From Streptomyces sp. RP5T (GTDB taxonomy: Bacteria > Actinomycetota > Actinomycetes > Streptomycetales > Streptomycetaceae): a stretch of DNA of 43,620 nucleotides. Under the pieces are notes generated by a model, which was not told the origin of the DNA, searched no databases, and worked only from the letters and a program-made list of their open reading frames with translations. Of the stretch, positions 15,288 to 24,764 are shown one piece after another. Every line of letters starts with the position of its first letter. The stretch's first letter is position 1. Made by a program: the position numbers and the translations under genes. Location of the stretch: contig NZ_RSAJ01000010.1 of NCBI RefSeq assembly GCF_003933965.1, positions 1 through 43,620 of the forward strand, given 5' to 3'.

Positions 15288-16682
15288 TCAGGACGGGGCC
15301 TCGTACACCGCCTTGCTCCACATCAGGAAGTCGGAGAGGTAGCTGTCGTGCGGGACACCTGGCGCCATCCAGTGGGTCGGTTGATCGCCGAAGTACACGT
15401 TGGCGATGCTGGGTTCCGCGATCAGGGCCTCCCACAGCTCCTGGTCCCGGGTCAGCGCCGACAGCACGAGCGTGTCGCGCAGCGGCACCATGCCGTCGGC
15501 GCGGGTCCAGGGGGCGATCCACACGCAGGGGAAGGGCAGTTCGGTCCGCAGTTGAGGGGCTCGGGCGCTCGCGGTCTGGTGCACGGCGGGTCGCAGGACG
15601 GCGCTGCCGTCCCCGAGGTCGTCGGCGATCCCGTCGCCGCCGAGCCAGGCGTGCGTTCCGGCCGCGACTGTTTTCAGGTACGCGCTGAGGGCTCGCGCCC
15701 GCTCCTGCGGGCACACCGGCAGGCGGGCCCTTTCATCCTGTGGGGGAAGGCTGGGCAGGGCGGCCAGACGTGCCGCGAGGGCCTCGGCGAGCGGGGCCGG
15801 GTCGCCCTCTATGAGGAGGGCGGTGGTGTTGACGCACGCGGTGCCGCTCTCGCCGGCGACGGACGCGACGAGGGTGTCCAGATGGTCACGCCAGTCGGTG
15901 TCCGCGGTGATGAGGATCTTCGACCGTCCCGGCCCCTGCGGCAGGATCCTCGCGTCGTGCGCGTACTTGGTCACCACGTCGTCGCCGCCGTAGACCACGG
16001 CCCGGTCCGCGCCGTGGACGAGTGTGTCGGCGGTCGCGTGGTCGGTGGGCAGCAGCATGAGCTGGTCGTCCCGGATTCCCGCCTGACGCAGTGCCGCGAC
16101 GAGCCGGTAGGGGGTGAAGGGCTCGCGCCGGGACGGGCGCACGGCGACGCGGTAACCCAGCGCCAGCGCCTCCAGCCAGACCCGGTGTACGCCGGGGTGG
16201 TTGCCGGACGCGTTGACGGCGAACACGTCGCCCTGACGTGCCCACACCGTGTGTGTCTCATGCAGGGCGGGGTCGCCGAGGCCGCGGGCGGCGCCACGCG
16301 GCCTGCCACGGTCGGCGGACGAGGCGGCGTGTCGTACGAAGTGCGCCGTTCCCCGGGTTGCCGCGCGCACCACGGCGAGCGGCGTGCCCGAGGTCCGGCT
16401 GACGTGACGCTCGTACTCCCGGACGCTCAAGCCCCCCACGGTGCCCGCGACGAAGGCCTCGCCGGCGGTCGCGAACACGGTCTCCAGATCGGCCGCGGCG
16501 ATCGGCGGCGCCTGGCGCAAGGCGTCGATCGCCCGAGCCGCGTACAGCGGGGGAACCAGACTCAGCCGCGCGATCGGGGCGCCGGCCACGTCGGTCACCG
16601 TGCTCGGTACACGTGTGCGGTAGGTGCCCCGCGGGCCCAGGGCGTCGAGGTGCGGCGGCTCGGTGGCCGGTACGGGGGCCAT
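15288..16682 (-). CDS. LuxC-like acyl reductase / aldehyde dehydrogenase-family protein
   Basis: A 464-residue aldehyde-dehydrogenase-fold protein that resembles acyl-CoA/acyl-protein reductases (LuxC type). Visible features are the nucleotide-fold segment NASGNHPGVH (157-166) and the catalytic cysteine Cys283 in GESGTACVNT. Its start codon shares one base with the stop of the upstream LuxE-like gene (TGATG), so the two are translationally coupled. By analogy with LuxE/LuxC, the pair would activate an acyl group and reduce it to an aldehyde with NADPH. The substrate is unknown, and no luciferase gene is present. It is expressed from the ECF41-type promoter at 17874-17900. Confidence 0.75.
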   Translation of the reverse strand: MAPVPATEPPHLDALGPRGTYRTRVPSTVTDVAGAPIARLSLVPPLYAARAIDALRQAPPIAAADLETVFATAGEAFVAGTVGGLSVREYERHVSRTSGTPLAVVRAATRGTAHFVRHAASSADRGRPRGAARGLGDPALHETHTVWARQGDVFAVNASGNHPGVHRVWLEALALGYRVAVRPSRREPFTPYRLVAALRQAGIRDDQLMLLPTDHATADTLVHGADRAVVYGGDDVVTKYAHDARILPQGPGRSKILITADTDWRDHLDTLVASVAGESGTACVNTTALLIEGDPAPLAEALAARLAALPSLPPQDERARLPVCPQERARALSAYLKTVAAGTHAWLGGDGIADDLGDGSAVLRPAVHQTASARAPQLRTELPFPCVWIAPWTRADGMVPLRDTLVLSALTRDQELWEALIAEPSIANVYFGDQPTHWMAPGVPHDSYLSDFLMWSKAVYEAPS

Positions 16683-17782
16683 CAGTAGACACCCTCGATG
16701 ACCGTCTCACCCTCGACAGCGGGCATCGGCGCGATGTCGGCGACGGCGTCCCCGGCGTGACCCGCAGCCGGGCGGACCCGCAACGCGGTGTCCCGCTCCC
16801 TGTTGTTGGGGATCAGCATGGACTTGCTGACGTGGCTCACCACCACCTGGCCCCGCTCGCCCTCCGCCACCTGCTGCCCGGTGTCGGGATCCGTGACCCT
16901 CAGGAAGACGTGCGGCGAGACGGGGTCGAACACACACGGCTCCGACGCCGTGAGACCGACCCGTTCCAGAAGCGCGGTGAGCATCATGGTGTTGCCGTAC
17001 ATGCCGACCAGGGGCACGTCGGGAAACACCTCGGTCCGCAACAGGTCCCGGGTGTCGGGATCCATGTGAGTGCCGCCCCAGATGATCGCCCGGGCTTTGC
17101 CGTTGAGGACCTCCACGAGGTCGCTGTCCCGCGCGAAGCGCTCCAGCATCGGGGTGGTGGCGGCTATGACACCGATGTCCTGGCCGAGCAGGATGCGCCG
17201 GCACTGGTCCACGAGATGGTCGGTGTAGGCGTCGACCTCGTCGCGACGGCCCGCGGCGAGGAGCTTCTTGACCCAGCGGGGGTCCATGTCGACCCCCAGC
17301 CCGGGGCTGCCGAGACCTGCCGCGGCCCGTTGCAGCACATCGCCCACGAGGTGCGGGCCGGTCGGCGCCACGGTCAGCCACAGTGCGCCGAGGGGCAGTC
17401 CGTGGTCCCGGAGGCGGCGGGTCACCTGCTCGCTGCCGTGCCGCGCCCAGTCCTCCATCTGCACGACCCGCTTGGGCGCCCCGGTCGTGCCGCCGCTCTC
17501 GAACACGTGCAGCGGACGGACCCGCGGACCGTAGCCGCGGGGGACGAGATCGGACACCCGCACCTCGCGCAGCTCGTCCGTCAGATCGGGAAAGAGCGCC
17601 AGGTCCGCCACGCCCTTGACGTCGTGGCGGGGGTCGAAACCGAGCCGGTCGACCCGTTCCAGCCAGTACCGGGACCCCGTCTCGGGTGCGAAGTGCCACC
17701 GCATGGCCGCCCTGACGTAGTCGTCGGGGTCCACCCCGTCGAAGGGGCCGGCGTCCAGAACGGTGATTGAGCCGATCGGCAT
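16682..17782 (-). CDS. LuxE-like acyl-protein synthetase / adenylate-forming protein
   Basis: A 366-residue protein with the adenylate-forming signature ESGGTTGAPKRVV (residues 95-107), like LuxE acyl-protein synthetases and phenylacetate-CoA-ligase relatives. Further on, IIWGGTHMDPDTRDLL and VGMYGNTMML fit the substrate/AMP region. It should activate a carboxylic acid as acyl-AMP and hand it to a thiol or to the coupled reductase at 15288-16682. The start at MPIGSI (17782) was chosen because upstream sequence in frame runs through the promoter. It is the first gene of the pair behind an exact ECF41-type promoter. Confidence 0.75.
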   Translation of the reverse strand: MPIGSITVLDAGPFDGVDPDDYVRAAMRWHFAPETGSRYWLERVDRLGFDPRHDVKGVADLALFPDLTDELREVRVSDLVPRGYGPRVRPLHVFESGGTTGAPKRVVQMEDWARHGSEQVTRRLRDHGLPLGALWLTVAPTGPHLVGDVLQRAAAGLGSPGLGVDMDPRWVKKLLAAGRRDEVDAYTDHLVDQCRRILLGQDIGVIAATTPMLERFARDSDLVEVLNGKARAIIWGGTHMDPDTRDLLRTEVFPDVPLVGMYGNTMMLTALLERVGLTASEPCVFDPVSPHVFLRVTDPDTGQQVAEGERGQVVVSHVSKSMLIPNNRERDTALRVRPAAGHAGDAVADIAPMPAVEGETVIEGVY

Positions 17783-17873
17783 GAAACTGCCTTTCTCGAA
17801 GTCGCTGAGGGTGGACGCGTGAGAGCCGCGCGTCCCGGGCGGTCCCGCGGGCCCGACCCGCTCTCGCAGAGAA

Positions 17874-17900
17874 GACCAAGGTGTGCGGGCGTATGTGACA
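17874..17900 (-). promoter_or_regulatory. ECF41-type promoter, exact match
   Basis: Minus strand TGTCACA-N16-GGTC, 92 nt before the LuxE-like start. It is divergent from the plus-strand copy at 17942-17968. Confidence 0.83.
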
Positions 17901-17941
17901 GCCCCACAGAAACGCGGCAGCGCCCCCTGGCAACGGCACAC

Positions 17942-17968
17942 CGTCACAACGACCCGTGTCCCCCGGTC
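17942..17968 (+). promoter_or_regulatory. ECF41-type promoter, one mismatch (CGTCACA)
   Basis: Plus strand CGTCACA-N16-GGTC, 53 nt before the GNAT start at 18022. Confidence 0.7.
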
Positions 17969-18021
17969 TGATGACTGGGCCCCAGCCGACCGGCGGTGCG
18001 CCGAGGGCGAGGGAGAGGGAC

Positions 18022-18585
18022 ATGCGACAGGCACTGCGGATCGTGCGCGTCGACCAGGACGACCAGCGCCGTGTGGCCGCTCTGCACCGCCGGTGCTCCG
18101 CCGCCGCCCGGTGGCATCGCTACCACCGGGCCATGGGTGACCCCGACACCTACCTGGGGCCGCTGCTGTCCCGACCCCGCTCGGTGCACCTGGCGGTGCA
18201 GGACTCGCGTAGGCGGCTCGTCGCGATAGGGCATCTGCTGTCGGACGACGGTGACGCCGAGGCAGCGCTGTTGGTGGAGGACACCTGGCAGAACAGAGGA
18301 CTGGGCACCCGGCTCCTGGAAGAACTCGGCCGGTTCGCCGTGGTGTTGGGCGTACCCGAGGTCTACGGCGTCGTCCACCCCGACGACCCCCGTATGGCGG
18401 CCGTGCTGCACCGTACCGGCGTTCCGCTGCGCACGGCCCCGGAGACGGGCAGCGCGACGACGGTCCGGGCCCGGACGCGGGACATCGGTCTCGCCCTCGC
18501 CTGCTCGCCGACGGGGCGTGGAGGGCGGCAACGCGGTGCACGGACTCTGCGCCGCCCCCTCGAGGACGCATCGCCTACTTGCTGA
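18022..18585 (+). CDS. GNAT family N-acetyltransferase
   Basis: A 187-residue GCN5-type acyltransferase. The acetyl-CoA pyrophosphate loop is QNRGLGTRLLEEL (about residues 92-104), preceded by the beta strand EAALLVEDTW. The last 40 residues are Arg-rich and poorly conserved in look. It probably acetylates a small molecule or a protein lysine; the target is unknown. The ATG has GGGAGAGGGA directly upstream. It lies behind a CGTCACA-N16-GGTC promoter, divergent from the LuxE/LuxC-like pair. Confidence 0.82.
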   Translation: MRQALRIVRVDQDDQRRVAALHRRCSAAARWHRYHRAMGDPDTYLGPLLSRPRSVHLAVQDSRRRLVAIGHLLSDDGDAEAALLVEDTWQNRGLGTRLLEELGRFAVVLGVPEVYGVVHPDDPRMAAVLHRTGVPLRTAPETGSATTVRARTRDIGLALACSPTGRGGRQRGARTLRRPLEDASPTC

Positions 18586-18622
18586 ACCCGGACAATGCAA
18601 AACGTGTGACCACATTGAATGA

Positions 18623-19708
<1,086 letters not shown>

Positions 19709-19747
19709 TCGCGCGGGCCGGCACGGAAGGGAGCCGGTGACGGTCTC

Positions 19748-20569
19748 ATGACGACGCTGCATGTCACCCTGCTCGGCGGGCTCCGCGAGATGGCCGCCGT
19801 ACCACTGCCCGCGGCGGAAGCCGCGCACGGCACGCGGTCGCTGCGCCGCTTCGCCCTGGAACTCCACGTGCCGCACGAACGGCACGCGGTACTGGACGCC
19901 GAACTCCGGGCCGCCGCCGCGCCGGAAGGGACGTACCTGCAAGGCACCGACGCGCTGTGGCGTGTGGTGGAGGGCTGGACCGTCGAGGCCCACGGTCCGC
20001 GGACCGGGATCCACCGGTACCGGGTGGAGATCGAGGAGGTGGAGGACGACGCGCGGGCGGACAGCGGCGCTGAGGGCGCGGGCGCGTCAGCCGAGGCGGC
20101 GGGCATGCCGGCCGCCGGAGAGCGCGCGGACGCCCTGCAGCTCAAGCTGGCCGTCCTGGTACTGCCTGTCTCGGACGTCGACCGGGCGAAGTCGTTCTAC
20201 GAGTCCGTCGGATTCCGACTGGATGCCGACCACGCCCTCGACGCCTCCTATCGCGTGGTGCACATGACGCCCCCGGGATCGGCGTGCTCGATCCTGTTCG
20301 GGGCCGGAGTCACCACGGCTGCCCCGGGCTCGGTGCGGGGTCTGCACCTCGTCGTCTCCGACATCGAGCGGGCCTGCCGGGAACTCGATGCGAAAGGCGT
20401 GGTGACGGGCGGAATCTTCCACGACACGAGCGGTGTGTTTCACCGCAGCACCGACGAGAAGCGGGTCGAGGGGCCCGACCCGCAGCGTCGTGACTATCAC
20501 TCCTACGCCGAGTTCAGCGACCCGGACGGCAACGCATGGGTGCTTCAGGAGGTGTCGGCGCGGGGCTGA
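19748..20569 (+). CDS. Glyoxalase/VOC-domain protein with an unrecognised N-terminal domain
   Basis: A 273-residue two-part protein. Residues 1-100 form a domain I do not recognise. Residues 101-135 are an Ala/Gly-rich linker. Residues 136-270 are a VOC (glyoxalase/bleomycin-resistance) fold with the typical start (LAVLVLPVSDVDRAKSFYESVGF) and end (EFSDPDGNAWVLQEV), each quoted in part. The role could be metal-dependent lyase or dioxygenase chemistry, or ligand sequestration. It begins 39 nt after ilvC, so co-transcription is likely. It is convergent with the small coiled-coil gene, ending 15 nt from it with no visible terminator between. Confidence 0.75.
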   Translation: MTTLHVTLLGGLREMAAVPLPAAEAAHGTRSLRRFALELHVPHERHAVLDAELRAAAAPEGTYLQGTDALWRVVEGWTVEAHGPRTGIHRYRVEIEEVEDDARADSGAEGAGASAEAAGMPAAGERADALQLKLAVLVLPVSDVDRAKSFYESVGFRLDADHALDASYRVVHMTPPGSACSILFGAGVTTAAPGSVRGLHLVVSDIERACRELDAKGVVTGGIFHDTSGVFHRSTDEKRVEGPDPQRRDYHSYAEFSDPDGNAWVLQEVSARG

Positions 20570-20584
20570 GAGGCTCGTGCGTTC

Positions 20585-20821
20585 TCAATCGCGAGGGTGG
20601 GCGTTCTCCGGCGACGCGGAGGGCGCCCTCTCTCCGCCGTGTGTCGTCGCGGTGCCGCGCAGGGTCTGCAGGGACTCGGCGATTGACGCGATACGTGTGT
20701 TCACGACCTGCACGGCCTCACGGAGCTGGCGCAGCCGCCCTTCGAGAGCGGTCGCCTCGGCTGTGAGCGACCCCGCGACGGTGGCGGGGTCCGCCTGAAG
20801 ATCAACGCCTTGGGACATCAT
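20585..20821 (-). CDS. Small coiled-coil protein, paralogue A
   Basis: A 78-residue protein. Residues 10-55 form a predicted helical heptad region (DPATVAGSLTAEATALEGRL, then RQLREAVQVVNTRIASIAES). The C-terminal 20 residues are polar and disordered. It has no enzymatic motif and no membrane segment. It aligns well with the 74-residue protein at 31714-31938 (DPATVAGSLTAEATALEGRL compares with DPADVTALLAAEAAVLEARL). Both have an exact ECF41-type promoter. Because the family is restricted and the promoter shared, it may be a dedicated regulon component, for example a sigma-modulating or scaffolding helix (inference). GAGGAGG precedes the ATG at 20821. Confidence 0.72.
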   Translation of the reverse strand: MMSQGVDLQADPATVAGSLTAEATALEGRLRQLREAVQVVNTRIASIAESLQTLRGTATTHGGERAPSASPENAHPRD

Positions 20822-20863
20822 CCCGGTCCTCCTCGGATCGTGTCGGACACCAATCCCCGTACT

Positions 20864-20890
20864 GACCGGACAGGGGGCGCGCTTGTGACA
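20864..20890 (-). promoter_or_regulatory. ECF41-type promoter, exact match
   Basis: Minus strand TGTCACA-N16-GGTC, 43 nt before the start of the small coiled-coil gene at 20821. Confidence 0.83.
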
Positions 20891-20972
20891 GCCGGAGGCG
20901 TCGTCCCCGCAATGGGGCTTGTGGCGGGGCCGTGGCCCGGGGTGGCGGGGCCGCGGCTGACACGGCCTGGGT

Positions 20973-21230
20973 TCAGCAGGCTTCCAGAACGTAGTCGCCC
21001 AGGATGTGCTGTCGTATCCGCTGCACTTCGGCACGATCGAGTTCCACGGGCACCTGGCCGCGGGCGTCCCGCTCGCGGGCGCTGTTGGCGAGGCGCACCG
21101 CCGCGCACAGGGCTTCGGCGCTGTCCGGCGCCTCGCCGACGACGTAGTACAGCCAGACGATCCGGGAGCCGTCCGACCGGCACGGCAGCCCGACCAACCA
21201 GGTGCGGGAGTCTCCGGGTGTGCTGAACAT
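20973..21230 (-). CDS. Small hypothetical protein
   Basis: An 85-residue protein I do not recognise. A beta-rich first half (TWLVGLPCRSDGSRIVWLYYV) is followed by a helical half (SAEALCAAVRLANSARERDA; RAEVQRIRQHILGDYVLEAC), ending in a cysteine. GGAG lies upstream of the ATG. A degraded ECF41-like promoter (TGTCACG-N16-AGTC) lies about 82 nt upstream, suggesting past or weak membership of the regulon. Start choice and reality as a gene are moderately supported by codon use. Confidence 0.6.
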   Translation of the reverse strand: MFSTPGDSRTWLVGLPCRSDGSRIVWLYYVVGEAPDSAEALCAAVRLANSARERDARGQVPVELDRAEVQRIRQHILGDYVLEAC

Positions 21231-21311
21231 GAGGTCTCGTCTCCGTTCCCTGCCGGCGGCGACGGCGGCAGTAGCGGTCGGGCTCCGGGAGGAGTCCGCC
21301 CTTTCCTCATT

Positions 21312-21338
21312 GACTGGACAGCGCCCCGGTTCGTGACA
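21312..21338 (-). promoter_or_regulatory. Weak ECF41-like promoter (two mismatches)
   Basis: Minus strand TGTCACG-N16-AGTC. The spacing is kept and the site faces the small hypothetical gene starting at 21230. It differs from the consensus at the last -35 base and first -10 base. Confidence 0.4.
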
Positions 21339-21404
21339 GCCGATCGGCCCGATGCGGCTGCCCTCCTCAACTGCCGTGGCGTGGTGGGCGGATGGGAATG
21401 CCGG

Positions 21405-21431
21405 TGTCACAGGCAGGGGTGCGTTCCTGTC
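21405..21431 (+). promoter_or_regulatory. Weak ECF41-like promoter (TGTC at -10)
   Basis: Plus strand TGTCACA-N16-TGTC, with the -35 exact and one base off in the -10. It faces the PP2C phosphatase starting at 21550. Confidence 0.45.
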
Positions 21432-21549
21432 TCATGGGCGAACAGATCGGGCCAGGCAGGAGACAAAGGGTGTGCGTTCCGCGTGCCGTCCACACTCGTG
21501 CGTGGATCCGCCATCGCCGCTCGCCGAGTCCGGAGACGAAAGACCACAC

Positions 21550-22788
21550 ATGAGCATCCCCATTCCGCGGCCGGACGTTCCGGCCGTCGATCGTTGCGGA
21601 GGACCTCGGGCTCGCGAGAACCGTCCCCCTGGGGTTCTCTCCTTCTGCCCCGGCCTCCGAGTGGTTCTGCTGTCCGAGGACGAGCAGGACGCGGTGCTCG
21701 TCCGGCGACTGCTTCCGGACCGGCTGGCCGATGCCCTGGTCCGGCACACGAGTGTCGAGGAAGGCTGCCGTACGTCCGGTACCCACGGCCCGCTGTGCGT
21801 TCTGGTGGGCAGCGGGCCGGCGGGACGGACCTTGGCCGACGTCGTCACCCGGGTACGCCGCCACGCCCCTGACGCGGCCGTACTCGTTCTTGAGGGCACG
21901 CATGCGTCCCACGCCTTCCGCTCTGTCGCCGGCTCGGTGCAGGGCCGGGCCGATCACCGCCGCGGCGCTCGCGACGAGTTCTGCCGAAAGATCTGGGTCG
22001 CTCTGCAACGCGCCGCCGGTGGGCGCACCGTGGCGGGTGCGGAGATCGCCCGGGACAACGCTGTGCTGGAGCGGGGCCTGTTGCCCGACCTGACGCTGCG
22101 GGAAGACGGCTTGACCACCGCCTTCCACTACGCGCCGGGTCGCGCGCACACGTTGCTGGGCGGTGACTTCTGCGATGTGGTGCGCGGCGACGACGGCAGC
22201 GCCCACGTGGTCATGGGCGATGTGTCCGGGCACGGGGGCGCCGCGGCCGCGCTCGCTGTCCACCTGCGCCTGGCATGGCGCACGGCCGTGCTGTGCGGGC
22301 AGAGCCAGTCGGAACAACTCCAGCTGCTCGAACGCATCCTGACCGAGGAGCGTGCGGAGGAGGAGACCTACGCGACGGTCGTGTCCTTGGTCCTGTCGCC
22401 CCACCGCCGCAGCATGCGGACGGTCACCGCAGGCCATCCGGGCTTTCTGCACAGGCGCCGGGGGAAGGTCCGTTGGGTGGAGTCGCCGCCGGGTCTCCCG
22501 CTGGGACTCTTCCCGGGGCAGGGGGACTGGCGTGAGAGCGAGATGGCGATGCGGGACGGGGACGGCATCGTGCTGTTCACCGACGGCCTCTACGAAGGTC
22601 GTACGGCCGGCGGACGGCTCGGGGAGGAGGGCTTGGTGAGGCTGGCCGGTCGGCTCGCGCACCTGGAGGCGCAGTCGTTCGTCGACGCCCTGGTACGCGG
22701 CGTGTCGCTGCTGGCCGCTCCGTTCGGTGGGCTGCGGGACGACGTGGCGGTGCTTCATCTCTCCTGCGACGGAGAGGGTGTGGCTTGA
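21550..22788 (+). CDS. SpoIIE-type PP2C phosphatase with receiver-like N-terminus
   Basis: A 412-residue protein. Residues about 35-130 resemble a degenerate response-regulator receiver fold (VVLLSEDEQDAVLVRRLL, then AAVLVLEG). Residues about 185-405 are a PP2C/SpoIIE phosphatase. Metal-binding aspartates are seen in GGDF, MGDVSGHG, FTDGLYEG and RDDVAVLHL. Such enzymes dephosphorylate anti-sigma antagonists in partner-switching systems. No antagonist or kinase gene adjoins it. The ATG at 21550 was chosen at the start of good codon usage (GGAGACGAAAG upstream). A near-match ECF41-type promoter lies about 120 nt upstream. Confidence 0.85.
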   Translation: MSIPIPRPDVPAVDRCGGPRARENRPPGVLSFCPGLRVVLLSEDEQDAVLVRRLLPDRLADALVRHTSVEEGCRTSGTHGPLCVLVGSGPAGRTLADVVTRVRRHAPDAAVLVLEGTHASHAFRSVAGSVQGRADHRRGARDEFCRKIWVALQRAAGGRTVAGAEIARDNAVLERGLLPDLTLREDGLTTAFHYAPGRAHTLLGGDFCDVVRGDDGSAHVVMGDVSGHGGAAAALAVHLRLAWRTAVLCGQSQSEQLQLLERILTEERAEEETYATVVSLVLSPHRRSMRTVTAGHPGFLHRRRGKVRWVESPPGLPLGLFPGQGDWRESEMAMRDGDGIVLFTDGLYEGRTAGGRLGEEGLVRLAGRLAHLEAQSFVDALVRGVSLLAAPFGGLRDDVAVLHLSCDGEGVA

Positions 22789-22818
22789 TGCTCTGCCGGC
22801 CCTTGGGGCCTGCCCGGC

Positions 22819-24438
22819 CTACGGACGAAGCCGGTTCCCGCCGGGGAAAGGGTGACCACCGGCCGGCAAACGCGCCGCCCCGGTCAAGGTATCCGGACGC
22901 TCGACCCGGTCGAGAGCCCGGTGATGCGCGAAGCGGGACACCAGCGGCGGCTCCATCAGCCAGCCGTGCGCCCGGCCGTGCCGTGCGTCAGGGGTGTCGG
23001 CGGTCCTGCGCAACAGAGTGAAGGCCAGCGCCGCACCGATGGTCAGCAGGCCCGCGCACAGGGGCATGGCCCGGTTGAACGCCGTGTCGAAGGAGTCGGG
23101 GGAGCGGTAGGCGTCCGGGCTCATGCCGACGAGCAGGGGCAGTGCGGCCACGGAGACCAGCCCGGCCGCGCGTGCTGCCGCGTTGTTGATTCCGCTGGCC
23201 AGGCCCGCGTCGGCGGCCTCGACCGAGGCCAGGAGTGTCACGCTCAGCGGAGCGACCAGGATGACCATGCCCGTGCCCATCACCAGCAGGGCCGGCAGAA
23301 CGTCGGCGAAGTAGGAGGCGTGCGTGCCCACCCGCGCCGTCATCAGCATTCCCGCCCCGCACACCACGGGGCCGACGGTGAGCGGGATGCGCGGTCCCAG
23401 GCGCTGGGCGAGCGTCCCGGAGCGGGCGGAGAACAGCAGCATCAGCACCGTGCTGGGCAACATGGCGGCGCCCGCCGCCAGTGCCGAGTACCCGGCGACG
23501 ATCTGCAGTTGCAGGGCGGTCAGGAAGAAGAACCCGCCCAGCCCGGCGTAGACGCACAGGGTGATCAGGTTGATGGCTGTGAACGGCCGCGACGAGAAGA
23601 TCGACAGGGGCATCATCGGGTCGTTGCTGCGCCGCTCCACCAGCAGAAACGCGGCCCCGGCTACGACACTGCCCGCGGCCGCGACGAGGGCGACGGGCCC
23701 GCCGGTACGGGCCTCGGTGAGCGCGTAGGTGGCCAGAGCGAGCGTCAGTGCGCCCAGCGCCGCACCGGCGAGGTCGAAGCCCCGCCGGGACGGGGTGCGG
23801 GTACCGGCCGCGACGGCTGGTTGCTGAGGCCTGCCGACGGACTCCGGGACGTGGCGCATCGCCAGGGGCACGCACAGCAGCGCTGGGGGGATCGTCAGCA
23901 GGAAGGTCCAGCGCCAGCCGGGGCCGTCGACGAGCCATCCGCCGAGGAACGGCCCGAGTGCCGCCCCGATGCCGCCGAACCCGGACCACAGGCCGATCGC
24001 GCGCGGCCGGTCGTCCGGGTGGAAGGAGGCTTCGATGATCGCCAGTGAGCCGGGGGTGAGCAGCGCTCCGCCGACGCCCTGGAGCGCCCGGGCGGCGATG
24101 AGCGTGGTCGTGTCGTGAGCCAGTCCGCACAGCAGGGACGCCGCGGCGAACCAGATGACGCCCAGGACGAAGATCCGGCGTCGGCCGAAGCGGTCGCCCA
24201 GGGAGCCGCCGAGCAGGATGAGTCCCGCCAGGGTCAGCATGTAGGCGTTCACGGTCCACTGCAGGGCGGCGAGGTCGGCGTCGAAGTCGTCGCCGATGTG
24301 CGGCAGCGCGACGTTGGTGACGGTCGAGCCGAGCAGCACCACGCTGGAGCCGAGCACGGTGGCCAGAAGGGTCCATCGGCCACGGGCGCTGGCGATGCGC
24401 AGGAAGGCCGGGGCGCCCGGGGCGGGGGAGGAGTGCAT
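22819..24438 (-). CDS. MFS drug exporter, DHA2 (14-TMS) type
   Basis: A 539-residue major-facilitator exporter of the EmrB/QacA group with about 14 hydrophobic helices. Motif A is GDRFGRRRIF after helix 2. The antiporter-type segment is GLWSGFGGIGAALGPFLGG (about 146-164). WTVNAYMLTLAGLILLGGSL is the family-typical helix 2. It would export drugs or toxic metabolites using the proton gradient. The C-terminal 60 residues are hydrophilic and cytoplasmic. AAGGAGA precedes the ATG. It is downstream of the carboxymuconolactone decarboxylase gene, but a strong hairpin lies between them. It has no ECF41-type promoter of its own. Confidence 0.9.
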   Translation of the reverse strand: MHSSPAPGAPAFLRIASARGRWTLLATVLGSSVVLLGSTVTNVALPHIGDDFDADLAALQWTVNAYMLTLAGLILLGGSLGDRFGRRRIFVLGVIWFAAASLLCGLAHDTTTLIAARALQGVGGALLTPGSLAIIEASFHPDDRPRAIGLWSGFGGIGAALGPFLGGWLVDGPGWRWTFLLTIPPALLCVPLAMRHVPESVGRPQQPAVAAGTRTPSRRGFDLAGAALGALTLALATYALTEARTGGPVALVAAAGSVVAGAAFLLVERRSNDPMMPLSIFSSRPFTAINLITLCVYAGLGGFFFLTALQLQIVAGYSALAAGAAMLPSTVLMLLFSARSGTLAQRLGPRIPLTVGPVVCGAGMLMTARVGTHASYFADVLPALLVMGTGMVILVAPLSVTLLASVEAADAGLASGINNAAARAAGLVSVAALPLLVGMSPDAYRSPDSFDTAFNRAMPLCAGLLTIGAALAFTLLRRTADTPDARHGRAHGWLMEPPLVSRFAHHRALDRVERPDTLTGAARLPAGGHPFPGGNRLRP

Positions 24439-24690
24439 GTCGTCTCCTTGGGACAGTGGGCCAGGAGGCGGCCGGTGCGTTCGTGCCGGGCAGCGGGTGC
24501 GGCGGGTCGGTCTTCTCGTGGACGCACGGGTGCGCTGGTGGGTGGGGGCGTCGCGTATGCCCGGTGAGGCGGTTCACGGGTGGCGCGTCGCGTATCGCCC
24601 GGAGTGCAGTGGTTCGCGGCCGGGCCTTCGCGTGGGACCCGGGGGTGCGGTTCGCGGCGTGGCGTCGTGTGGACGCGGGAGTGCCGCAGG
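24439..24690. other. Non-coding spacer with imperfect GC-rich repeats
   Basis: The 326-nt gap between the MFS and decarboxylase genes contains no credible gene. It has an imperfect direct repeat (GCGTCGCGTAT followed by GCCCGG or CGCCCGG, near 24549 and 24585) and several GGTTCGCGG/GGTTCACGG variants. The decarboxylase terminator occupies its far end. No TGTCACA element is present. Confidence 0.5.
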
Positions 24691-24733
24691 GCCCGTCTCC
24701 CGCTCGGTGGGCCGGGGCGAGCGGGAGACGGGC
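24691..24733 (-). terminator. Terminator hairpin after the decarboxylase gene
   Basis: Perfect 16-bp arms 24691-24706 and 24718-24733 with an 11-nt loop, 32 nt beyond the stop of the minus-strand carboxymuconolactone decarboxylase gene. Confidence 0.75.
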
Positions 24734-24764
24734 GGTGCGCGTCCGGCGGGGCCGGAGCGGTGGG

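Noticed and set aside
14388..16688. 766-residue plus-strand open frame
   Set aside because: It runs through the cupin, DUF5134 and LuxC-like genes in wrong frames and has low-complexity composition.
15288..17900. A complete bioluminescence (lux) operon
   Set aside because: Only LuxC- and LuxE-like functions are present; no LuxA, LuxB or LuxD is encoded nearby.
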